Assembly: GCF_964340395.1 (NCBI RefSeq)
Contig: NC_135551.1
Location: 30,653,455 to 30,717,454, forward strand
Direction: 5' to 3'
Source of the DNA: Glandiceps talaboti
Lineage: Eukaryota > Hemichordata > Enteropneusta > Spengelidae
Length of the DNA: 64,000 nt
The translations under genes and the position numbers were made by a program. Position 1 is the stretch's first letter. Each line of letters starts with the position of its first letter. Below, piece after piece: positions 13,355 through 25,300 of this stretch. The notes beneath the pieces were generated by a model. The model saw only the letters and a list, made by a program, of their open reading frames with translations, searched no databases and was not told the origin of the DNA.

Positions 13355-16300
13355 ATGCATGCATGCATGTGTGCATCCATGTGGTTTTTTGGGATGGGGG
13401 ATTTGAGGGTAGGGGATGGAGTGATATTAATCGCCGTTTTACATAACAGTATATATGCCTGAATGCTAAAGTGATTTTAAGACATTAATGTCAGATGTGA
13501 CTACAACTTAACAATTGTAATACATATGACGCGATTAGCTTTGCTTTTACATGATAATTCTTATATACTAAGACAAAAGGAGTAACAGGTGTTATTCAGA
13601 CCGATAAAGGTCAGGGTTTCTAAGCTTATACATGTACTGAGAATGTTGGTGGGATTTGACGTGACGTACAGTTAATATTCTTCAGCACACATAGAAGTTT
13701 TATGTAATCTACTACTGATGTTGATAACATGGAATTGACAATAAAAGACTGAGACAATTTATAGGTGAGTTGTTACAGAAGACATATTGCACAGCAGCAA
13801 CATACAGAATAGTGATGTACAAGTGTGGCTAGGGTATTGGGACAAAGATTTGCAGCAAACAATTACAACTTTTACAATTGCAGCAAGAACACAATAAGAA
13901 CAACCAGCTTTTGAAAAGTGTTGGGATGCAAAGGTCAAAGGTTAGACACAGCAAGGAAAACCAGCAACTAGAAGGCTGTATATAAGTATCCACGATCCAC
14001 TGCAGTAAGATCAAAACAGTGCAGCATTTTTCCTCAGTTGATAGTATACCTTCATCTTCTGTTTTTTCTGGTTCAGTTTCTGCTTCAGTGTTTTCAATAT
14101 CAGTTTTTTCTGTCTCACTTTCTGTTTGATCAGGTTTCTCCTGATCAGTTTCAGTTTGATCAGTTTTGTCGCCTGTGGCCGAAACCTCTCCCTGATCAGT
14201 TTCCTCAATGTCAGTAGTTTCCCTGCCTGTTTGCTCATCTAGATATACACCAAAGCATGCAATGATACAAGTATATACACATTGTAGGTGATGATGGAAA
14301 ACATGCAGCAACATAGTATACATTGACTAACAATACAGTAAGCATGTGTACTGACAAATTAGCAAATGACACCTTATCAATTATTACCAACATGCAACAA
14401 TTAGTACGATACATCTCAACATTAATTGTTCATTTTATTATTAGGCTAAGCATTCCCAAATTAAAATAATTAACACCATTGTTCATTTCAGTTATAGAAT
14501 TATTAAAAATAACATGCTCCCTCTTCCCAATTATTACTGCAATGGATTAATATTGTAAAGCTGCAAATATATGAGTATGTGTAAAGTAATGAAATAATTT
14601 TTGGGGGATTCTATTAAACAAAACATATACCTGGTACTCTGACGGTAGCATATACTGGCACACTGTTTGGGGGATTTTAATTACCTGATACTCTGATGGT
14701 AGCATACTGGCACACTGTTTGGGGGATTTTAATTACCTGATACTCTGATGGTAGCATATACTGGTATAACTTTTGGGGGATTCTAACACAACATATACCT
14801 GGTACTCTGATAGTAGCATACTGGCACACCGTTTGGGGTTCTAACACAATGTACTAGGGTCATGCATACTTCCAAAGAGCACAAATTTGCAACAAGCAAC
14901 ACTTAGAAAATACTGTCTTCAGTGATCCTTAATAATCATAGATCACTGAGTATCTCCAACTAAGTCTTGTATTTGTTGTTTTAACAGCATTGAAAGTCTT
15001 TTCCACTTTGGAAATGTGTGCATGTATGTGATTGTACATGAGACGGACATCTCTTGACTTTGTTAATTGCTAAATGTGTCACTTCCATCTTTTATGTTTC
15101 AGCTGCCAGTCAAGTACTATCCACACTACAGGATGGTGGCATTCCTCTATTTTGAGAGGAACTGTCAGAGAAGGCTCACCATATGTTGTTTATACCTAAA
15201 TATTGTAAGCTACCATAGATTCACTTTAGCTTTTCTTGTAATGCAGACCTATGGGAAGGTAGTTATGTTTGCTCATATCATGACCTGAAATGTATGTTAC
15301 AGACAAGTTAGTCTAATTAACACTCTTGTGATACACACTTTAACAAACTGACTAACTACATTATATACTTGTCAACTACACGTGACATCTTTCCTAGCCT
15401 GGCTAACTCCCTTTGCTGTGAACCTACAGGTAGTAAAAAAACTATTACTCAATGTCTAAATTGTGCTGTGGTGCATGTATACCTTCTGTTTTGCCTTCTT
15501 GTTCTGCCTCTGTATCATGTGCGGCCTCCTCCATATCTGAACCTGTAAACAATACATGACATTGAAATGGTGCTGTGATTGGTTGATAGCATGTCATGTG
15601 ATGGAATGTGAAATGTACAATGTTAACATGCAATAGTGTGTTGAAATCAAGCATCATGCATTGACCTTTGACCTCTAACAATTTATATTACTTTCTAGAG
15701 TCAAAACTCTAAATGTGGTGATCTAAAAACTGTTTAGGGCTTGTTTGTATTATTAACGACTTTCCATATTTTAGATACTCACAAAAGAAATATAAGAGTT
15801 GGCTTATTTTGATACTTTGTCATATCTGTACCTCCAAATATAACATTTTTATCAACAAATATAACAATTACATGTTTTAGAATATTGTTTTCTGAAATAT
15901 TTATACCTATTTCTAACTTATGATTTTCAAATAAATTTTTTTTTTTTAATTATTAAAAGATACATCTTACATGTATGTACTGGATTTTATGACCTTGTTT
16001 TACATATATCTATATTTTCAATACATTTTCATTTATCTTGTTAAAACATTTTTTTGGAAATAAATCTATGACATAACACGAGGTACATTTTGTATATCAT
16101 ACACTTTGCATATGAAATAAATTAGTTGATATATACTATGCTGTGATTTGTAATATTTACATATTTATTTCACATCTATGTTCATATTTATGTAATGAAA
16201 CAATCACCAAGCATATTGCATTTTGTTTGTCACAAGCCAAGCATTCCAAGAAACATCATTAGTTTAAAGCAAAAAGCATTTAAGTTTACATTGTTTATCA

Positions 16301-19300
16301 AACTCACGAAACACCTTATATGAAAACTTTTCATTTTGCCAATTACTTTAAATTTGTAATTTTCTTTATATATCAAACTTAAAAGTAGCAATGACACATA
16401 TCAAAGTACCTGTGAAATTGTACATATTGCTTCTTTAAGAAAAACAATTTCACAGATACTTTAATACGAATATAATTTATCATGATTTTATTTTTTTTTA
16501 TCAGAACACTGACTGAATGTGTTCTGGATGAACAAAAGCCAGCGATGGAAATGAAGACATGATGCATGCAGCAAGGGAATTGGAATGGTCAACACTTGAA
16601 ATGATATCCTGCATTTATAAAACACTCTCACTGCGTGCAATATCTAATAGATTCCTTTACAGAAATTGATGGATCACACGTTTATATATTTGTTTTGTCA
16701 ACACATAGATGCATAAATATGATGTGTGGGTGTCTTACCACTGTCTGATGTGTCTGGGTTTAACAGGAAACAAAAATAAAATACAAACAAGACAAAAATC
16801 AACATTGAATCAAGGGGATACAGGGAGAGTTTGCTCTTTACTGAAACTCAAACCTCATTTTGAACTGTACAAGTATGTACATTATACCCTTATATATACT
16901 AATGTCAAAATCTACAACCCCCTATTTATAGCCACACTTTGTAATCTTCCCACAGATTTGAATGGGTGGCTCATCTCAATTGTACGACAAAGAGGGGTGT
17001 GAGATAAGTAGAGACTACAAAGCAGAGGTCTAAAAAATTGGTGTCTTTATATTGGAATAATATGAACCTATTTCAAATCTGGCTGTGTGCACATGAAGCC
17101 CATTGACATTAGCAATAGGTGTGGTAAAGTGTGCTACCATGCTTCTTTCTGTTCGTGGTTTACGCAAAAATGTGCATAATAGACGCAACAAAATAATAAT
17201 TTACGAAGTTTGGAGTAGGTAATGCGTCCACTGTATGCAACGAAAATATGAAATATTTATCACCAATCCATATAACACACAGGTACAAAACGTAACAGAA
17301 ACACTGCTGATAATGTAAACATTCTATGGGCTTCATATGGCATGATGTGCAATATAATTGATCTATATAACTGGATAAAGTCATTCAGTAATTTTAATAA
17401 GTAAAATTGTGTTTTTTGCAGTGTGCCCTCTAAGCCAATTTGATGTGCCACTACGTACACAATATCTAGTGACGCACCAAAATTTAGTGTTCCCCTATCT
17501 CTTACTATGTGTTGACTCACAAGGAATCCTAGTTAAATCATTTGACTTACAACAACAAAATTTGGCTATCATTAGAGGGCACAATGATTTGTTCCCATTT
17601 TTGAAAATTTTGTGACTGATATCAAGTATGACATACACTCATTGGGTGTAATGTGAGGTTGAAGTTTCAGTTAGCAATACAACTAAAAGTTATGAGCAAC
17701 ATGGTTTACAATACTAGGCAAACTAATAGTTGAATTAAAACAGACAAAATATACACATTAGGGCTGACAACATCTTTATCAAAACATACCATCTTACCAA
17801 AAAGGAAAAAACAGTGACGAGGAAGAGAAGAAAATTGTAAGAATTAAAACAGTTGAACGAGTCAGAAAACAGTTTGTGAGTATGAGTAAATCTGAGTAAA
17901 TAGAGCATTAAAATTCGTTATACCATTTACACACTACACATATATGTATATGTAAGGTTTTGTACAAGAATGACATTAATATTCTACAATTACAGAGTTG
18001 CTGAGACAGAAATAAAGACATCACATATCTTTGGTTTAAGAACAAATATAGCATTCAACTAGTAAACAATAGTTATGTGTGATGTGTAGAACAGAGAATA
18101 GAATAGAATAGAACAGAACAGAACATAACAGAATAGATTAGAATAGAATAAAATAGAATAGAATACAGCACAATAATTGATGTGATATTATCATTATATT
18201 TTGTGTCCATTTTCAAAACTATGACAAAAAATAACATCCAAAAAACTTTGTCCTGAAAATGAAATGTTAGTAAGACTGTAAATACATAATAGTGAGTCTT
18301 ACTTTCTTCTCGTTCTTTTAACTTGGTTTGTACATTGATAATGGCAGTCTCTAAGGCTTCCTCTCTGGCTAACTGCACTTGTTTCTCTTTGTGTGCTTCC
18401 ATTCTTGATTTGATCAACTCATCCATGTTTAAAACCTGTATGAAGAGATGACAAATACAATGTTGTGAAAGTTTATTAAAAAAAACAAGATATGGTGATT
18501 CTGAATGTAAACAAAGTTGGCTTAGTGACGAGACGACCAATACGATGTTGTGAAAGTTTATAAAAAACAAACAAGATATGGTGATTCTGAGTGTAAACAA
18601 AGTTGGCTTAGTAAGCTTCAAATCAAACAATGTGCTGTGAGATACTGTTACATGAGAAGAACCTAAAGCGTCAAAGTACTGATCAAACGTTTGTTCCAAA
18701 CACAATCTTGAAAATCATCCCTGAAATTATCTACTGCACGTTACAGTCTTAACTCTTTCTCAAAAGAATGACCCACTATTCAGAAAGAAGTGTGCAGTTG
18801 AAAATTTCAGGTACAATTTTGAAGTTTGTGTTTGTGTCTGCAACAAAAAAGTCCAATTTGAAACAATGGTTTCCCAAAACAGATGAATTTTGGTTTGAAC
18901 CTGTTGATAGCAATTTTGCCAAAGTATAGAGCATACTGATAAATCACTTATCTAGCACCATAACATTATCTGTATCTCCACATGGGTGCGATATTTTACA
19001 AAAAGTTGATTTATTGATAAAACTGACCTTAGCTCCATACTTCTGTGCAATCAAATGACAAAGAGTTGTTTTGCCAGCTAATGGTGGACCTGTTACACAC
19101 AGTTTACAAGGTGGTCTTGGTTGTGGTGCTATCAAGAATGGTCTGGGGTTCTTTAGGAAACACTCCATGGCTTCTTCACTGGACAACACATATATCTTGT
19201 CAAGAAAGCTGGAAACAGACATAAAATATATAAATTACACAACTATCCTAAAGTGAGAGCATACCCAAATAATCACCTCTAGGTACAATCTACGAATTAC

Positions 19301-22300
19301 TGACAGACAAGAATAAAGTTATGATATTAAGTTTTCTAACCAAACACAATACAAGCCTTCATCACATACAAGGCAGGAAATGAGAGGAATTACTTTATCA
19401 TAACCCTTCCTGCTTTGCTGACAAAATATGAATATGATTTCAATGATTCTGCACAAACTTGTTTTGTTTTTGTGTTATACAAAAGAATAAAAATTGGTAT
19501 GTTTGTTTTAAGCAGTGTGTTGTATGGTTTTGATATTACTCAGACCGAGGGTCCATAATAAAAACTGAATAACAATAATATTCAATGATAATAATAACAT
19601 ATTGATTCCAACATACCTCACAGCAAACTCTGGTTTTCCCATAACAACGTTACCACGCTGTAATTCAACAGGACAAGCCCTGGCCCACCTGCCACGTCTC
19701 CATCGGTAACGTGGAGCAACCATCTCATTTCCAGCTAAAGTTCTCATCAATTCATCAGTTTCAAGATCTTCTGGAATTTCCTCTCCATCAGGATCATGGA
19801 GACGGATGGGAACTGCTGCACGACGTAATGTAAAAGTATTCAGTTTTGTCTGCAGGTCTTTAAAAACCTGATTAGCATTCTTGTTTGAATCAATTTCTAT
19901 CACATATTGTTGGTCATGGTCAGCCATATAGTCCTGAAATAAAAAGTCATTGTAAAGTTAATTTTCAAGCTTGAAATGTCAGCTGTGATTTTTCTACTTA
20001 TATGTCTTGTTTCTGGATTTTGGTATAAGCAGTGGGCTATTATAAGCTCAACAAAGGGAACATCTTGGTGAGTGATAACTAAAGTGTCCAAATCGTAATA
20101 ATATGGTAGTGACAGATACTCAACTAAATTATTGTTCCCTTGTCTTAACATAGTGAAATATTTGAAAAAAAGTATAGTAAGTTTACTAATAACTACCACA
20201 TGTATCCATCAGTACCAGTACTTTACATTTTAAAATGTACCTCTCTTCCGTATCAATATCCAGCAAACAAATAAAGTGAACTTCACTTACTTCCAATACT
20301 CTCAGCATCATATCTTTGTATGTCTGTATGTTTTCATCCACTTGCTGTGGAAGGTCCTCTGGTCTTTTCACCAGTCTTTCAATGATTTCAAAACCAACTT
20401 CAACTGTTTCTTCTTCTCCCTGTTCACAAGTTAAAAGAACATATAGACTAACAACTGCAAATCTTCAACCCCTCTAAATTACAAATGGTTACTCCCATCA
20501 ATTGAAACTGGAACACACCATTATTTTAGGTTGGTAAATCATGCTATGTTTATTTTTCAGTGTAAAACATCATGCATTTGTACATGCTCATCCTCAAATT
20601 TCAAAATGCCATGGTAAATGTTGGCCAGTCAAATTTCAATAGAAACATTGCATCAATTAGAGTTCTCATGCACATGACAATTGCATCAAAGTACATGGGG
20701 GGGGGGGGGGGGGGGGGGGGGGTCAAAGAAAGATTTGCGAAGGAAGTTTCAGATTATTATTTTTTATCATAGAAAGACCAAATATACAGCTGAGATTCAA
20801 GTTTAAAATTGGATTACTATATTTGTAACTTTACAAAAATGAAGAAAAGTTTATTTGTAATTTCTCATAAGTTACGGTTTGATATTTTGTTCTAATTGAA
20901 AGTTATTTTTATTTTCAAACTGTGGCTAGTATAAGTGAAAGGATGGACTGAGGTGAAAACATCAGACAGAGTTGCCTATTGGCAAGTTCAACAGACAGAA
21001 GCCCATTTGAAAGACATGCATTGCAAGGAAAAAGAATAATGATGTGACCACCAGAAGGACTTCCTCCTGATAGGCCAGGAGTTGCCGTTTCTTAGTGTTA
21101 GCCATTTCAAGCTGCATCTGATACACCATTTCTCGTCGTATCCTTTCTTGCATTTCAAAAGCTTGACGCATCATTCGCTGCATGTTTGAGAAAGTTTATT
21201 GACTAGAAAGTTAGTGAAATAAGCAGTCATAGTAATAGAAAGTGAAGAAACAGAACAGCACTGCATACACATTATGGGGGCAAGGAATGACAAGTGTCAT
21301 GCTATTGGTTGACAACCCTATTTCAATGGACTCTCGACCAATTATAGATTACTTCACAACAATACTAGCCTACAAGGCTTGGGAGAAATTGAAAATATGT
21401 TAGAACATAGCGTCATGTTTGTCAGTACTGGTAGGGTACTGAAGTGGACGATAACATACATCAAACATTCACGTTTTCTAACAATGACATATATGTTGAC
21501 AACAGATGCATTGTACCATAGTATGCACGTCTACATGTCTGTATTGAATCCATATCAAAATATGAACACAATGATATATTTAATTTTTGTGCACTTATCC
21601 CCCAAATAATTTCATATATACAAATTTTGTTCATTAAATTTATGACATTATTTCAATTGCTTCCTTGTAATGTATGTTCTAAATATAATGATGGGAATTC
21701 TTCAACTTACAATGGAGGGAAGTCTGTTATGTGTAACATTTCCTAAATAGTAAGTGCATGCTTAGTTTTGGAGACCTACATAAAATGCTTGAAGTGTACA
21801 TGTAGATTTTACCAACTAAGATTCAACCTACAACAAGCATCATCATTACATATATACATATACGTATACATATACATATATAATCCCTATTCAATAACAG
21901 AGTGATACCTTACAGGATGATTTTGTCACTAGTAAACAGAAAGAATTAAAAAAAAAATCAATTTTATTATTTTAACCCTACCTCCTCTTCTCCCATTTCT
22001 TCCTCTCCTTCTTCCTCTTCTTCCATCTCTTCTTCTTCCTCTCCTTCCTCTTTTTCCGGTTCTGGTTCCGGTTTTTCCGGGTCCCATTGATCCTTGACGT
22101 ACATTTCATTTGTTAAAGGATCAACACGTTGTCCTGTTCTCCTGTAGTGTAGGTCTGAATCAGGAACCTGATAGTCAAAGATAACATTATAAACAACAAT
22201 AAGACTAGGAAGTAATATCATCACATAGTGTGCATTGCATTCAGAAATGAAATTTACCTAACATCATCACTGTACACTGCATTCAGAAATGAAATTTACC

Positions 22301-25300
22301 TAACATCATCACTGTACACTGCATTCAGAAATGAAATTTACCTAACATCATCACTGTACACTGCATTCAGAAATGAAATTTACCTAACATCACCACACAG
22401 TGTGCATTGCATTCAGAAATGAAATTTACCTAACATCATCACACAGTGTGCACTGCATTCAGAAATGAAATTTACTCTATTTGTTTTGACTTCACTATCC
22501 CTTTAGTTCATAGTAGTCGACACAGCATCATACTCATTTTTGAACACATTCACCGTTTTTGCATTAACAATATTCAGTGGTAGACTGTTCCATGTATTTA
22601 CAATTCTTGATGTAAAAAAGTATTTCCTGCTATCAAGTCTACATAATATATATCTTGAGTTCTTCTTTGCTCTAAAGTAGTTTGTCCAAATGAAATCTCT
22701 GTTCATATGCTCAATTGCGTAACTCACAAACAATATTGGTAGCTTGAAGTTACACCCTTCTCTAATAATGAAATGTCTTTCTGTAGCCATGGTGACCAGG
22801 CTTAATAGCATACACTAGTCTAGGATATACCAGTTGTTTGTATAAAATGTGTCAAAACCAAAGAAGTGGCATCAATGAAAGTGACCAAAAGAAAGATCAT
22901 CAAAAACACAATAAAATTGCTTATTAAACTACCTTAAGATTGACAATGAAGTCTGGTTTGTGTTTCCAATTCTTAACAAGTTCAAGTTGATCCACCACTC
23001 GCATGTACTCCTCACTAAGAGATGGAAAACCATCTAAAACATATCCTGCAATACCAAAAAAATATGACTGGTAAACTACAAATGACAACACAATACTAAA
23101 AAAAACAACAGATTTTTAAATGCTATTCTCAATCTGCTTCTTTCATTTGAAACAAGAAATTCAGTACTGTACAGACACTATATCATAAGGGTTCAAAAAT
23201 GTTTACTACCACAAACACTCCCTAAAATGTTTTTAACACCATCAATTTAAATTAAAAACACTATCTTACAAGAACAGGAATTATCCTCAGTAGTAGTACT
23301 TCCCCAAATCAAATTACATACATGCTTTCTACTTAGCAATTCAAAATATACTCTCCTTCAAGCTAATAATACTAATGTAACAAATGTATAGAAAAATCTA
23401 AAAATCTATAAGTTACCATGGTGAGCAACTTCTTGTGAATTTATCTTGTCTTCTATCATTTTAGCAACCATTTCTTCCGGCAGGGCTTCCCCTCTTAGAA
23501 GTATCTCAGAAGCCTTGTTGCCAATTTCTGTTTGAAGTTCCATGTTTTGATGGATAAGTTCAGTAGGACTGACAAGTTGACAGCGCCAGTTCTGGGCTAG
23601 TTTTTTGGCCAGTGTTGTTTTACCAACTCCTGGTTTACCGACCACAACAAAGCAGGTTGGTTTGGAATGTAAAAATCTTAGTTCACTCTGTAAAACAAAG
23701 AAAAAATGATAATAGTCAAAGATGTTATCTAGAGAAAGTTACAGTTATCATAGAATTTACATGTAGGTATAGTACTAGTAGTAAAAATACAGTGGAAAGT
23801 TGTAAGGTATCAATATTCTCTTCACCTAAAATCCATATTCCTGCTTTCCTAACTTTTGATTTGAATTGACAGTGTTTCAGAATTCACTACAAAAACAACA
23901 CTCGATTGTAGAGTTTGATTGTATAGATATAGTAAGGTATGCTAATTGTCTAACTTATAATGCAGAAAAGCTGATATTTCAGACCTAAATTAACCCTTCA
24001 TCTTTATGAGATGACTTATTCCTCTGTTTAAGTTGATGCATCACAAAATAGATGAACACTTGTAAACAAGCAATCTAGCAATATGGATTAGGTCATACAT
24101 ATTGGCAAACTATTTTGTCACTGTTAACCATTGAAGGCAAGGTCTACTATGTTTGTTTATCCACATGACACAATAAATATCATTACTAAACTAGTAATCA
24201 AACATTGCGATGACAGTTTTAAAAAGTACAAAATGTAGTACCCAAAACAGATGGACTTCTTTCTTTGAAGTTAAAATGTGCACCAAAAACCAACTTACTA
24301 CAGTAAAATTGGTAAAGTAAAAATACAACAAATGTTAGTCAGTCTTGTATGACTTTTGTAGACCTGAATAATGATGATGTGAGTTCCTTTGGAGCAAAAC
24401 TTATCAAACAAAACTTATCAACAGATAACACTGAAATAAATTTAGTCACCCCATCGCCATTTGGAGTAAAATGTTCACTTACTTGATCTTCATCAAAAGG
24501 ATCAGCATCCATTGGTTGTAATAATTCTGAGAGTGCACTGGCCTGCATTTCACTGAAACTAGTCACACTGACAGCCCTATTGAGCTCTGGGTCCATCTTT
24601 CCTGTTGATGTGTCTACAGGACTGTCTCCTTCAACAGATTCTATTGCATTCATTGTTGCCGGCCTGGTATCTGCTAGGTCTAACGTTACACTAGGTGTAA
24701 CAGCTGGCATTTCCTCCTATCAAATATGAAGACATAGATAATCAACATTTAGAATATTATTGTAATTTAACATTTAGTCTTGATTCTTGTGATTTTTATT
24801 CCCAAGTCTGTGTCAGAACAGTTGTTATTGTATTCCCACTGATCTAGCAGTAGAACACAGTATTCTGTGACCATGGTGGTATAGTTTTAGCTGCAATAAT
24901 TGTAACTTTGTTTTATTTACAATACTTTTTTTTTTTTTTCATATTTTACTTTGTGTTGCTAAACATTTTTCGTTTTACTTTTTACTTTCTTGTGGCGTTT
25001 GCAAAAAATACCCCAAAATTGTGGAGACAAGATCGACGAAGTGAAACAGCTAGTTATTGTAGTTAGCATAGATTAATACCTCTATGTTGTAGTCTATGGG
25101 ATTCACACCTGTAGTATACTGTAGTACACACGTACAACTTACAAGATACAAAGTGTACAATTTTTAATGTACACTTTTGATGGGGACATTACAGTAAATG
25201 TCACTAAAATATTGAATTAATGTAATGGTTGCTAGGAAAATTACAACGCTGAAGTAGTTAATTCGGCCCTTCCGAAAATAAAACATCATGTAACGTGGTT

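Larger units (their letters stand above)
15543..18302 (-). other. AK9 introns around the microexon
   Basis: AT-rich. Contains the hAT-like MITE at 17,419-17,586 and a pentanucleotide tract of gaata/gaaca type at 18,092-18,170. Only the 15-nt exon at 16,739 is proposed. Confidence 0.5.

Noticed and set aside
13176-13462. Open frames over the GT tract
   Set aside because: Microsatellite artefact.
15067-15288. Plus-strand 73-codon frame preceded by tttcag
   Set aside because: Inside an AK9 intron, no recognised domain, no convincing donor or neighbouring exons.
22503-22811. A possible host gene on the minus strand within AK9 intron 4
   Set aside because: The text matches the C-terminal tail of the LINE reverse transcriptase at 50.5 kb and is truncated.
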